Part shown: piece by piece, positions 12,448 to 23,785 of the stretch | Position numbering within the stretch: the first letter of the stretch is position 1 | How the letters are laid out: every line of letters starts with the position of its first letter | Source: Epiperipatus broadwayi | Lineage: Eukaryota > Onychophora > Udeonychophora > Euonychophora > Peripatidae | Assembly (NCBI GenBank): GCA_028023455.1 | Contig: JAQFVV010012574.1 | Span: 2,256,959-2,320,958, forward strand | Direction: 5' to 3' | Length of the DNA stretch: 64,000 bases | Translations under genes and position numbers: made by a program | Notes under the pieces: model-generated | The model's database searches: none | What the model saw: only the letters and a program-made list of their open reading frames with translations | Told to the model about the DNA's origin: nothing

Positions 12448-12840
12448 CAGGGGTCCCCAACCTTTTTGCACTTAAGAGCACATTCCATAATATCGGCCAG
12501 GTAGCGGGCATCATTTATTTTTTCAGATAGGTGGCGGGCACCATTTATTTTTTATATGGACATAATTGCTGAGATATTCTTGACTTCGTTTACGGAGAAG
12601 CCACATCACATGTGCATAATGTACAAAAAAATATTTATTTCAAAAATTAAATTTTAACATATAATTGACGTTTATATTTTTACGCTGTAAAAGTATAGTA
12701 TGCCCTACAATTTGATTACAATATAATACAATAATTCATAAAAAAAATTAAATTTATTTGTATCAGATAAATAATTTTTTATCGTGTTCGGATAGCGGCG
12801 GGCGCCATGGTGCCCGCGGGCATAGGGTTGGGGACCCCTG
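12448..12840. mobile_element. hAT-type MITE 1 (393 bp)
   Basis: Terminal inverted repeats CAGGGGTCCCCAAC and GTTGGGGACCCCTG, with an exact 8-bp duplication, ACTTAAGG, at 12,440-12,447 and 12,841-12,848. These are hallmarks of hAT elements. There is no transposase, so it is non-autonomous. Subterminal GC-rich blocks (CGGCGGGCGCCATGGTGCCC) contrast with an A/T-rich middle. A second copy lies at 37,626-37,992. Confidence 0.95.
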
Positions 12841-12982
12841 ACTTAAGGGAACTGATAGAATTGCACAACCCATATGTGCTTTCCACATTCTAATGTCATA
12901 GAATCCCACCTTTTTCTTTTATAGCCTGCTAAGGTCAGGGAGAAAACCAGAGACTCTTAACTATTTATCTAAGTTAATGATT

Positions 12983-13235
12983 ATATATAGGGTATATGAG
13001 CACAGACTTTCACACGACCCACCACTCTCCACTCTATCTAATAATACTGATACACTCAAGCACTTATATGTGCTTGAGTGTATCAGTATTATTAAATAGA
13101 GTGGAGATATGTGCTTGAGTGTATCAGTATTATTAGATAGAGTGGAGAGTGGTGGGTCGTGTGAAAGTCTGTGCTCATATACCCTATATATTACATATAT
13201 AGACACAGGTATATAATAAGCCTGTGTTTCAGTTA
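12983..13235. mobile_element. Foldback element, family B, with 14-bp duplication
   Basis: A nearly perfect palindrome. The left arm at about 12,988-13,070 is the reverse complement of 13,105-13,192 (GGGTATATGAGCACAGACTT and so on). A 41-bp unit beginning ATGTGCTTGAGTGTATCAGT is tandemly duplicated in the centre. The 14-bp duplication CTAAGTTAATGATT lies at 12,969-12,982 and 13,236-13,249. The right part (TGTGAAAGTCTGTGCTCATA, then AAGCCTGTGTTTCAG) is the 3' region of the hammerhead-bearing family B; the hammerhead itself is absent. Confidence 0.85.
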
Positions 13236-13249
13236 CTAAGTTAATGATT

Positions 13250-15304
13250 GCAAATAATGATGACATATTGCCTAAAATAATGAGACAATACTATTTATTT
13301 ATATACAGTACAAACATACACTGGTGTAATTTTAGTTAATTAATTTATAGCTTAATTCATGATGAATAAACCTTTCTAATTTTATTATTATCTTAATTTA
13401 ACTTATGCATAGATATATGATGGTATAAAGGTTTGAAATAAGTGATTGATAGTCACTAATTTAGAATAATATTCATGTTAATTGTTTGAATGAATTCCAA
13501 TCTTTGCATAGACACATCACTGCTCTCAACTCTCATACGTGCAGTACATCCACTAAATGCCCTTAATTAAGAATGTTAATATAGACTTATAAATTAAGAA
13601 TGATCTTACTAATTGACTGCTGCAATTAATTCCAGCCCATGATATAGTATGCAATAAAAAATAAAATAATTGTAAAATACAGGAAATCGCATTTGAAGTG
13701 CAATGACATCTATATAAGAAGATGTGCATGTGATAATTGTATGCCTACAATAGAAATTAATCATCTACCATGAGTATAGCATACAGTGACCAGTATCATT
13801 ACAACATGTATGAAATAAAATAGATGGCATGTGATAGGAATTGATCATCTACCACATAACATTGTTTAAATAAGATAATGATTGTTAGGGATCAGCAGCC
13901 ACAAATGATATTACAATTATTTAATTCTAATGTGTTATATAAGAATGAGTTTCAGATGCCACTCATGACCCGAATTGATGGAATGCCAGCCATATATTAT
14001 TATCAATCATAATAATTCAAACACAAGACCAATTAGCTAAAACTTACATCTACTTAATAGAACCCTAATGTCTAAGCAGCATGCTTGCCTCTCATTCATA
14101 ATTTTAAAATTGTACTGATTTAACATATTATTACTAACTAAATAAAGTGGAAATAACTGATTAATCTATCAACACTTAGTAGCATGATAAGAGATTACAA
14201 TTATAAGCTAATTGTCTTTATAGAATATTTTTTATATATTTATTGTTGATTAGATTGTCGCATAAAGAGAACAAACTAACATTGTAAACAGATTAATTAG
14301 ATAACTATACGTTAACATATTTAATTAAATCAGAGACAATAATTAACTAAATATGAGTTTAAAGTTTATACTTATTTTTTTGTTTGTCACGGTTCATGTT
14401 CATTACTTAAGTATTGATTCTTTATCATAACTAAGATGGAAGGTTTTAAGTCACAGTTTAAGGTTGATTAGATAGATTTGGCAGTGTTTTCCTCTTGGTT
14501 TAATAGCTGGCTCTTCCAGTAGCACTGGCCATTGAACTTTTACTTATCTCAGATGGATTCATAGTGGACACACATTTGATTGGTTTCTTCTGTTGTTAAT
14601 GGCTTCTTTCTCAGGGCTTGGTCGTGGGTTTATCAGTCTGCCCTCTGCCAGCTTGACAGAGCATGGCAGATAAATTAATTAATCGACCCACAGAATAACA
14701 GCATACAATGAATCCTAGAAGCAGGCAAAAATTAATTTAAGCAGAATAATAATTGCAGAATAACACCAGAAAGATAAAAAAAAGTCTTAAGATCTCTGAT
14801 TCCCCGAAGGTAATTTCCAGCACTATTTATTTGGATCTGTCTCTTGTCATTTGGATCCTTTGATTTATTTGCTATAGATAACTATTACTTTTGTTGATAT
14901 CTGACTTTATTTGTCCAATACCCTGTTTGAAAGCTCTTATTTTTGGGCAGGAAAACAACCTTTTTAATTAAATTATTTATCTCCTTAATTAAACTTAATC
15001 TAGTACTCTATTTACAAGCATTTTAATTACTTTTTCTAGAATGTCATTTCTATTTTTAATATCTTTTGCTTTTAAACTATTTTTAGTTAAAATTTAGAAT
15101 CTATTATCTTCTTAAAAACTTTAGAAAATATTTTGTTTTTAACTCAAATTAACTTTATAATTAATTACACCATATACATTTATCTGTGCATCTATAATAT
15201 ATATTTAATTTTTATTTATTAAACTTTTTTACTTTTAAATTTTATTAATAATTTTTAACATTATCAACATGAAGTGTATATATGTGCGCATATATATAAT
15301 TTCA
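13250..15304. other. AT-rich stretch without recognisable genes
   Basis: No coding similarity. Two segments near 13,750-13,780 and 13,838-13,858 share TGATCATCTACCA-like sequence. A less AT-rich part at 14,390-14,720 begins near TGTCACGGTTCATG, which could be an LTR edge, but I find no partner LTR. Confidence 0.35.
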
Positions 15305-15500
15305 ATATTACTATTTTAATCACATTCAATGATTTGCCACATGCATTAAATTTTTAAACACATGCACACATTATTATTAGTGTTGAATTAAATTTCCAAT
15401 CACTTTTTTACATGTGGGTCAAAATCTTTTCCAAAAATATTAGAAATTATAATTTTTTCCCCACAATGCATTTTGATTAAATCAGTCACTTAAGTAAACC
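15305..15500. repeat. Dispersed repeat copy 2 (empty site for hAT MITE 1)
   Basis: Diverged copy of 12,280-12,447. It carries CACTTAAGTAAACCC where the other copy has the MITE between two ACTTAAGG copies, so it represents the pre-insertion arrangement. Confidence 0.75.
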
Positions 15501-16290
15501 CAGGAAGCATTGATATTAATATATATGCTTCATTCAGAGTGACTGTTTCAGTCAAAACAAATTGCAGAACGATTTTATATTTTCTGATGTTTAGTTTTCT
15601 CTCAAATAAAAAGTGATTGGAGTTTTAATTTAATTAGCATCGGCTATATTTGTTTCTATTTTGGAATATCTCAACGAGTGGTGTTTTTTATTTTCATACA
15701 ATATTTTGATTATCTTTGTTATTTTCAGAAGAATCAATCTCATTAAGAAACATTTTCTTAGCCGACAATGCATTTTTTAATTAACAGCTTTATGTTTTTA
15801 ATGAATTTCATATACCGTATTTATTTCTTCGTTTTCATTTAAATCTATATATTCAATTTTATTATAAGTTTATCTTCAGTAAAAGTCTTATGTAAGCATA
15901 AGAGAAGAGTTTTCCATAATATTATAAATATTCAATGTTTTATTCTGTTTTTTATTTTTGATTTCACAATCATTTATTAGAATATTTTTCAATCAAGTAC
16001 CTCACACACTAACTGTAATTATCATTTAATCACACATAAATGTCTACTTTTTAATAAAATCCTATCATACATACCATGGGATTTTTTTAATGAGGAAGAA
16101 TTTGTTTCAAATGTTAAATTTTGTATGTCAATTTCTACAACAGCTGACAAGTATAAATGATCTATTAATTCTTCCATTGTAATTTGTGACAATATTTGTT
16201 TTGGTGCCACTGTTCTTCAGACTGACTTGCTTATGCACACCCCATGAAGAACTCATTTTTGCTTTTAATTTCTGTAATTATGAATTCATA
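15501..16290. other. AT-rich stretch without recognisable genes
   Basis: I see nothing supportable beyond short A/T-rich open frames. Confidence 0.4.
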
Positions 16291-16515
16291 AGAGTACCAA
16301 ACTCTCCATACAGTAGTGCCACCAAGTGCAAGCCTTTGTAGTCAAGGGTGCAGGAAGGTTTGTCATAAAATCTCTATGTAGTGCCTACTTATCCAACATC
16401 CCCAGACTAAACCTTCCTGCATCCCTTGATTATGAAGGCTTGCACTTGGTGGCACTACTGTATGAAGAGTTTGATACTCTTATTAACAGCATGTGTAAGC
16501 ATATTAAATGGTGAT
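16291..16515. mobile_element. Foldback element, family A, truncated at the hammerhead
   Basis: Arms at 16,291-16,361 and 16,409-16,480 are inverted copies (GTGCCACCAAGTGCAAGCCT). The minus strand in the loop carries TTTAGTCTGGGGATGTTGG, the 3' part of the family A hammerhead (TAGTC plus the stem I strand TGGGG). The other core strand is missing because the inverted arm takes over there. The right flank (TGGTGATCATGGGATGTTTT) matches the family A end. Confidence 0.75.
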
Positions 16516-19200
16516 CATGGGATGTTTTGGTAGTTATGAATTCACTTATGTGAAAACAATAGCTGGAAGCTGTTGTCTTTTTAAAACATTCTGTTTGTTT
16601 GACATCAAAGATTAATATGCAAGGAGACTACAACTGTAATAGATGGCATGGATTACAAAAAATTTTAAAAAATAAGTAATTATTGCTTTTTATTTTTTAA
16701 TATTGCAATATCATTATTATAAAATGTCCAATTATATTTAAACTGTTTTTATATATTATTTGATATGAGAAGCCTGCAAACATAACATTATTTTTATAAT
16801 GATATAATCTTAAAATATACTTTTTATATGTGATGAAATTATCATTAATATTTTATTAGTTTTTTATTATCTATAGCATTTTAAAAGCTTTATTATTTTT
16901 AAAATTATTTTATATTTCTAAATGTATGCACATATATATAAAATACTATAAAATGTTTTTATTTTTTCACAAATTTACACCGAAAACTTTATTAAAATAC
17001 TATAATTGTGATGGGAGAGGGGTAGTCCACATTGGCAGAGCTAGGATCAATTTCATAGGTTACAAGGAGACTGTGGAAGAGAAATATATATTTTCATACT
17101 AGTTTTTTTTTTTTGTATATAAATAATTATGTCATACATTGTGTATATATACACCACAGTTTAAAAAAATGTTTATTATATAAGTATTGTATACTTTAAT
17201 TTTTATTTTTTGTATACATTCCATATACTTTCTGGTAAACATTTAAAATCATATTTGAAGTCAATATTTTAAAAATTTTATGAGGTAATTATAAATAAAA
17301 AAACAATAGTCAATATATATTTATTGTCTTTCAAGTACTTGTTTTAAATGGGGAAAGAACTTAATGTTTGGATGTGCCAAGGAGATTTATTGATTCAAAA
17401 AATCATTTGAAAAAGTATACTAAAAATGAGTTATAAGAGATTATTGATCAATGATAGTGATTGTTTCTACCTACTCTTTATCAAAAATGATTACAAATTT
17501 AGCCTTTTTTTAATGCAAAATATGCAATTGTTTGATGCATATTTAAAAAACTTCCAGAAATTTACGTATTGAATAATATGATCAATTATTTATTTTTAGT
17601 AATTGATATTAGTCAACTTATTGCTCTATATATTGTAATTTATTTTTCAGATTTACCTTGATTGTATTTTTTAATGAATAAAGTCTTATTATATCTTTTT
17701 ACTTTTTTACAGATTTTGTTGTGAAAATAAATACAGGAAATGAAAAAAGTTTTACAAATGCACTTTAATAAATGAATATTTATTGTTTAAAAATATAGTA
17801 TATTTAATATTTTGATAAAGTATATCTTTAAATCATAAAGAAATCTCTTTAAAATCTTAAAATTGAAGTTATAATTAGAAAAAAAAAGTAAGAATGATAT
17901 TGGAAAAGAGATATTTCCATTTTGTTTCCATTGGACTAATTTTCTATTGAAAAGCTACTACATGCCAATAAAATCTAAATTTCAACACATACTTATTTAG
18001 AAACAAATAATTAATAATTTACAAATAATAAATAATAAAAAAATAGTCAACTTGTTATATAAATGTATTATTCTGTTTTCACTATGTGCGGCATTGCACT
18101 TTCACCTTGGCAAATATGATTAGATTTTTATTGTTTCTGATTGGCTTTAAATTCTCTATATTGTTATTTTTTATTTCCACTAATTTCTGGCATCTAAATA
18201 TTTTAGTTAAAACTAATAAATCACTAAAAATCATTTCTTAAATAAAATTTTTACAATCAATAGTTTAAAACATATTAAACTGCCATTAAGATATATATTA
18301 TTGACTATAATACTCTTGGATAATTGTTGTGATAGTCTGAAAAGTTACTTTCAGTATTTAATTTTTATTTTTTATTTAGAAACTGTTAGCTTTTATTATA
18401 AATTTCTATCTTTAGGATACCAACATTGCACAGGATCAATATTACTTTTCTGGGAATATATATATTTTGACAAATATTAATTCAGACAAAATAGGATTCT
18501 TTTAACATTTTACGAGTTATAGACTTTATAACAAATTATGTTTATTTAATCTTTTTATTATTTAATCTTGAATATATACACATTTAAGCAATAACAAAAG
18601 AATATAATTTAGGAAATGTTAATAATTAATAAGTCTTATTGATTTGAGGACTGTAGTTTTATTTAGTTTTTTTAACTTGGTAAATGCTGTACTTATAGTT
18701 CTTAGCTCTTTTTGCATTATGTCTGTATTCAGAAGTCTAAAGGAAGTGAATTTGTTATTCAGTTAAGCACAATGCGAAAGTGATGTGTATTAAATATATA
18801 TATGGTATATCATCTCATAGATAATCATTTTTTTAAAAAATAGTATTTTAAGATGGCTATGCAACTTATTTTTTTATAAAATTTATTTTTAAAAAAAGTA
18901 GTTTGTAGAAAAAAATTGACCATAAAAATATTATTTATTTATGCTGGTGAATACGTTTGTTTTTATAAGTTATGATATATCAATGTTGCTATTAAAGAAT
19001 TTATTATTACTGATAGAAAATTACTATATAATCTAATATGTATTTTGTTAGGATCCCCCCCCCCCCATAGATATTTTTTCTTTATATTTTGGATTAAGGT
19101 ACATTTTATTCACAATTTTATAGAGAATAATTTAAAATTAATAATAACAAAAATTCTATTTGAAAACATACCAACATTTGCAATTTAAGAATAAATTTAC
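16516..19200. other. AT-rich stretch without recognisable genes
   Basis: Long A/T-rich DNA with no coding similarity. A 13-base C run lies near 19,052. Confidence 0.4.
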
Positions 19201-19213
19201 AATTAATAACTTT

Positions 19214-19454
19214 CGAACTCAGACTTTCCCACTACTCTCAGTACCATCATTCATATTGTTGACCCACCTGATCACACACATGCTGGTTTAGCATGAAATA
19301 TGTATATTGGTGATTATTTATCTTTTCAACATGTGTGTGATCAGGTGGGTCAGCAATGAGATGGTACTGAGAGTAGTGGGTCGTGTGAAAGTCTGAGTTC
19401 GAATCCTGCATATATTACCTATATAAATGCAGTTTTAAGCCTGTACAATATATT
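19214..19454 (+). mobile_element. Foldback element, family B, half hammerhead, 13-bp duplication
   Basis: A 13-bp duplication AATTAATAACTTT lies at 19,201-19,213 and 19,455-19,467. Inverted arms (GACTTTCCCACTACTCTCAG on the left, complement near 19,365-19,395) enclose the 3' half of a hammerhead: stem II remnant ATGCTGGTTTAGCAT, GAAA, then TATGTATATTGG. The CUGAUGA strand is lost at the inversion joint. A tRNA-like GAGTTCGAATCC (B-box match) lies near 19,397. Confidence 0.85.
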
Positions 19455-20116
19455 AATTAATAACTTTAAAAATTTATTTTGTTTTATTTTTGTTTGATAA
19501 TAATGATTAATATTTTCTCCACTGGATTGTTTTTTTTTTAATATTTTTTTGTATTCAAATTAATTTTATCTGCAAACCAAATGCATAAAAAGTCAATAGG
19601 ATATATGCAATAGACAAAAAATTAAATCATGATTTTCATTTTTTTCTTTAAGAACAATAACTGAAAACTTAAAGCAATAACTTTAAAAAAAAAAAAAAAA
19701 AAAAGTATCTTAATCTATCAAATAAAAATTAAAGAACAGAACCTTCTTTACTAAATCTTACTGAAAGTTAATAGAAATAAGTTACAGACGGAAAATCAAA
19801 AGCAAAATGCTAAATAAAGTATCATATATTTTACAATAAGAAAATAGTGAGAAAAATTAATTGATACATTTTTATTCTTCAGATGTTGCAGAATACATTA
19901 AAACTTTTGATTCAAAGCAAAAACAAAAAAAAATATTTTTTTCACTTCTGGATTTGTAATATAATGTGGATTATACTATATTTGCCAATTCAAAAGATGA
20001 TCTATAGAATGCAGTTAATTTTAAATGCAATATATAAAGCCTTGTTTAGTAATTCTAAATATTTAATTATCTTTTCATTAATTAATGTAATTCTTATAAA
20101 CTCATTGTAATTGAGT

Positions 20117-20252
20117 ATTGAGAAAAGATAAAAGTTGAAATTCAAGACTTATAATGCAATAAGCCTTGTTCGGGAGACCACTGCCAGAGTCAAGGTGCTG
20201 CATTAATTTAGCAGTCGAAAAATTTCAACTTTTACTTTTTCGTAATACCTGA
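20117..20252. repeat. Foldback repeat inside LINE relic 2
   Basis: AAAGATAAAAGTTGAAATT on the left pairs with AATTTCAACTTTTACTTTTT on the right. Between them, CTGC...GCAGTCGAAA resembles a hammerhead stem II plus GAAA strand, but a CUGANGA strand is not readable. Possibly a decayed ribozyme-bearing insertion. Confidence 0.5.
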
Positions 20253-20527
20253 TTACAATAAGTTTATAAAAAAACTTTCTTTAGTAATTAATGTTAAAAA
20301 AATATCAGTCCTTGGAAAAAAAATATTTCGCAACTTTTTATTTGGATAGTTACTAATTTGAGAGTTTGAGCCAATTTATATATCTACATAGCTCTATGTA
20401 GAAAGATGAAATTAGATGGTGAGATGTAGTAAAGACTCCAATGTGCTGCAGTTGCTTTTAATGTGTTAAAAAATGGGATATTTCATCACTGTGAAATAAC
20501 TATTACAACTAAATTAGATTGTATTTG

Positions 20528-20806
20528 TATGTTGGCTATTTCCGTCATCTAATGTGAGCATGGAATGTCTTTAGAAAAATTTTACTTCATTTAAATTTCC
20601 AAATACATTCAACTGTTAGTAATATCCCACAGAGTTAGTATATTCACAATGTTTTGAGAGATATTATTCTCCCTCTTCGTCAGGTGTTGCTGGCTTGACC
20701 AATGGCAGTTCTAGCATGGGAATCGAACCTGGAAACTTAGATTCTTTAAGTATTGAATTATAAGGTAATGCTCTAAACAACTGAGCATATTAAATGGTGG
20801 AAGTAT
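20528..20806 (-). mobile_element. Family C repeat (PLE 3' end) with tRNA-like segment
   Basis: On the minus strand it has an A-box-like TGCTCAGTTGTTTAGAGCA, a B-box-like GGTTCGATTCCC, then CACCTGACGAAGAGGGAGA, a stem, and CTCTCAAAACATTGTG, ending near GGAAATAGCCAACATA. The CUGACGA and AAAAC strands resemble a hammerhead core (the second with G12 replaced by A), but the bases that should form stem I do not pair well. The same unit forms the inverted ends of the PLE relic at 51.4-52.9 kb. Confidence 0.7.
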
Positions 20807-21460
20807 CACAAACCTTCAGGAAAAAACTAACTTAGATAAATATAAAGCTGAGATTTTACTTAACATTTTATGAAAGTGAAACATTGAACCATTATCAGTG
20901 TATCATAAATAATTAGAAAATTTTAATTTGAGGTTGCTTCATAAAATTCTACAAAGACAATAGCAAAATCATAGAACTGATCAATATATTCTTTAGTTTG
21001 GTGAATATGAAATTATAGTCTATCATGGTAAATTCATATCTCATTGTGTGAAATAAATGTACAATGTACAACTTTCTAAAAAGTAGTTTATTATAAATTT
21101 GAGCATGGTTTTTATGAGAGAAGGTTATCTCAATTTATATTCTAAAGTAAGACATATTATTTTATAGATATATCTGACAATAGACTGCAATGGGATTGAT
21201 AATTAAACAAAATGTTGGAGTCTTTCAAAAAAGAAAACTTTTTTTACAGAAATAATAAGCAGAATGGATCAGCATATTAAACTGATAATATATCTAATTT
21301 CGCCCAATCCTGACCCCTCACCAGATATTATTGTATATTTATATTAATATTTTAATATTTAAATTCTTGAAAATGATCATAATAAATAGTTGAAACTTTG
21401 AGAAGAAAAATTTCATTGTTTTATTTTCACAATAAAATTTTTTGAAGCAATAATGAAGGT

Positions 21461-21560
21461 ACACAGAGGCTAAACTCTCCATACAGTATCTAGAGTTTTA
21501 GCCTTTGTGTAAACAGCTGGCATAAGAAATGGTATCATATGATGTTTAGTGATTTAAAAT
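21461..21560. mobile_element. Foldback repeat, family A, minimal copy
   Basis: ACACAGAGGCTAAACTCTCC pairs with the complement at 21,490-21,510. The right flank GCATAAGAAATGGTATCATATGATGTTTA matches the family A terminus at 46.3 kb (shown split here: CATAAGAAATGG then TATCATATGATGTTTA). Confidence 0.65.
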
Positions 21561-22339
21561 AATAAAAGTATTTTTTAAAGAAAATGATTATTGGATTCTT
21601 ATTTTAATTATATAAACTAAATCAAATTTAATGAGAAATTATATAATTACTAAAAATGTTTTGATCGAAATTTTTAAAATAATCAAAGTTAAACATTTTT
21701 GAATGAAATATGTATGTTCTTTGCCCAAAGGAGTTGGCTTACAGGTAATAGGATGCTCCGACTAAGAGATAGCACTTAGTTATTACCAGTAGTAGTTTAA
21801 CAATATTTTCCATTCTTTTAATTGAATATGTAAATTAATTTCTGTATATTTTAGTTACAGGTTTCAAATAAAATAAAGATGCCAAAGTATTCTATCAGTT
21901 TATTTTTCGAGTCTATCAAGTAAAGAGCAGAATTTAGTTATCATTATAAAATATAAAATTATTTTTTAAAAAAACGATTTCTAATTTAATGATTTTATTG
22001 AATCAACATTAGGATACAAAAGAACCCACAATAGTAACAATTACAGATGCCAGGATTTCACTAACAGACAAATACAAAAAAAACAACAACATTATCATTA
22101 TGACATACTAAATTTAAAGTATTATGTCAGATGCACATTCAATTAGAAAGTTATCTAATATGTGGCTTCAAATATTTTTGTATATAAATTATTTTTAAAG
22201 CATTACAAATAATTGTCTTATTGGCAGTTTAATGAAATATTTTGTGAAACATCAAATATAACATTAAAATCCTTAGTATTATGACAGTAACAATAATTAA
22301 ATCAATAAAATAATTTTATTTGCATACTTTGCTTAATGA

Positions 22340-22904
22340 ATATAGTTTTACTTTTCAATATTATGTAACAAAAAAAACACTTATTTATAATTGTTAATAA
22401 AGAAGAAGATATAAATTAATATTAAAGTGTATCAGTTTAACGTTTTCGAGGATCCATGCCTCATATTCATAGCCTTCATAAAATATATAGTAAAATATAT
22501 GCAAATATTCAAGTAAGCTAGTATTACATAGTCCATTTCTTCAAGATTTTGAAGCAAGTGTCTTTCCTATTAATAGCATGGATGTTTCCATTAATGTAAA
22601 ATTACTCCTTTATTTTTTTTGTAATCGTTTGATTCTGAGCACAATATTATAGGATTGGCAGGTGTGAAGTTGTGCCCAGGTTGTTTAGCATGCTCCAAAA
22701 ATACAGAGGTTGTGTTGCTTTCTTTTGAGCTCTGTTATACATGTAAAGATGTAATACTAGCTTATTTGAATATTTGCATATATTTTACCATACATTTTAT
22801 GAAGGCTATGAATATGAGGCATGGATCCTCAAAAACGTTAAGCCGATAAACTTTAATATTAATTTATATCTTCTTCTTTATTAACAATTATAAATAAGTG
22901 TTTT
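22340..22904. mobile_element. Foldback element with 11-bp duplication (565 bp)
   Basis: Arms of about 175 bp (22,370-22,545 and 22,735-22,908) are near-perfect inverted copies, sharing GAGGATCCATGCCTCATATT, around a ~190-bp loop. The flanks carry TTGCTTAATGA at 22,329-22,339 and 22,905-22,915. No transposase and no hammerhead core was found. The duplication length is atypical for cut-and-paste transposons and suits a retrotransposed foldback. Confidence 0.8.
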
Positions 22905-23099
22905 TTGCTTAATGATAATTCTTCACGACCTGAGTATATAATATTGATTGTCATTTAAAGTATTTGATGTAACTGCTCTTAGTGAAATTAGTCTTCCAGT
23001 AAACAAAAAGCAGATCACTAAATAAAAATGATTGCATAATAACGGATTTACTAAGGGATCTAACTTTGGCATTTTTTACTATTGGAATCTTAAGATATA

Positions 23100-23330
23100 C
23101 TATTCATTCAGTGTACTGAATGCTTCTTATATAAGTAAATAGAGAATTTGAATTTAGGATTTGTCAATTTATATTCATCCTCCATTTCTAACAACTGACA
23201 CACGTGATTACATATATGCAAAAAAAGATAGATGATCCCCAATATACGTATTTTGTGCAGACTGAAAAATCCTAATTTCTATTTCCTCTATTTACTTATA
23301 TAAGAAACATTTAGTACACTGAATGAATAG
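23100..23330. mobile_element. Foldback element, family B, minus-strand half hammerhead
   Basis: Outer arms (CTATTCATTCAGTGTACTGA and the complement ending at 23,330) enclose, on the minus strand, GCACAAAATACGTATATTGG GGATC, i.e. the 3' half of the family B hammerhead with G12 replaced by A. The CUGAUGA strand is missing at the inversion joint. Confidence 0.7.
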
Positions 23331-23535
23331 GCTAATTACATATTGCTTGGAAATAAGCTACATCTATAAGTTTAACCCAACTCTCTCCTATTAATATATG
23401 AATGGTCCAGTAGTATGAGGAATTAGATTGAAATAATATCTACATGGATATGACTACAATATCAAATCCACCAAGGGCTTTGAACATTCCATCATTGGTT
23501 TTTCAATGAACTGGATGATTAAATAGTTGCAAGAG

Positions 23536-23785
23536 TGAGAATATTGAAGCCTGTCATTAAAGTTTAAGAAATTGCTATCTTAATATAAGCTGAACACTGA
23601 TTGTATATATGTGCGGGAAATTATGATCTGGCCCAACTGATGAGTGCTGGTTTTGCATGAAATATATATATTGGGGATCAGCTATCTTCTTTGCATGTAT
23701 GTGGTCATGTGTGTCAATTGGTTGAGATGGAGTGGAGGATAAATATAGACTGAAAAATCCTAAGTTCAAATTTCTCTATTTATTA
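23536..23785 (+). mobile_element. Family B retroelement copy with complete hammerhead
   Basis: Starts near GAATATTGAAGCCTGTCATT and ends near ATCCTAAGTTCAAATTTC (a decayed B-box-like match), about 250 bp. It matches 43,155-43,400 over its length and contains the hammerhead at 23,625-23,679. No coding capacity. Probably a non-autonomous retroelement. Confidence 0.7.
23625..23679 (+). ncRNA. Type I hammerhead ribozyme motif, family B (complete core)
   Basis: Core strand CUGAUGA at 23,637-23,643; stem II GUGC/GCAU around UGGUUUU; GAAA at 23,659-23,662; stem III UA/UA with a two-base loop closed by A15.1-U16.1; A17 at 23,670. Stem I pairs CCCAA (23,632-23,636) with UUGGG (23,671-23,675), then GAUC with GAUC across an internal bulge. 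Predicted cleavage lies between 23,670 and 23,671. The H17 base is A, less usual than C but allowed by the NUH rule. Known hammerheads in PLEs and retrozymes share the type I layout and tiny stem III. Self-cleavage is inferred only. Confidence 0.75.

Larger units (their letters stand above)
19870..21230 (+). pseudogene. LINE relic 2 (RT C-terminal half)
   Basis: Conceptual translation recalls the same LINE family as relic 1. A decayed ADD-to-thumb stretch around 19,880-20,080 is followed by CVKKWDISSL-like and TTKLDCI-like blocks near 20,450-20,530, then YESETLNHYQCIINN-like and YCHGKFISHCV-like blocks at 20,870-21,060. It contains a 130-bp foldback (20,117-20,252) and is split by a family C copy (20,528-20,806). 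No open frame survives. Confidence 0.5.

Noticed and set aside
14390-14720. LTR or solo LTR starting TGTCACGG
   Set aside because: No matching second LTR, no TG...CA end that fits and no flanking duplication found.
20640-20700. Confident hammerhead call in family C copies
   Set aside because: CUGACGA and AAAAC strands exist, but bases next to the core that should form stem I do not pair and G12 is A in most copies; kept only as hammerhead-like.
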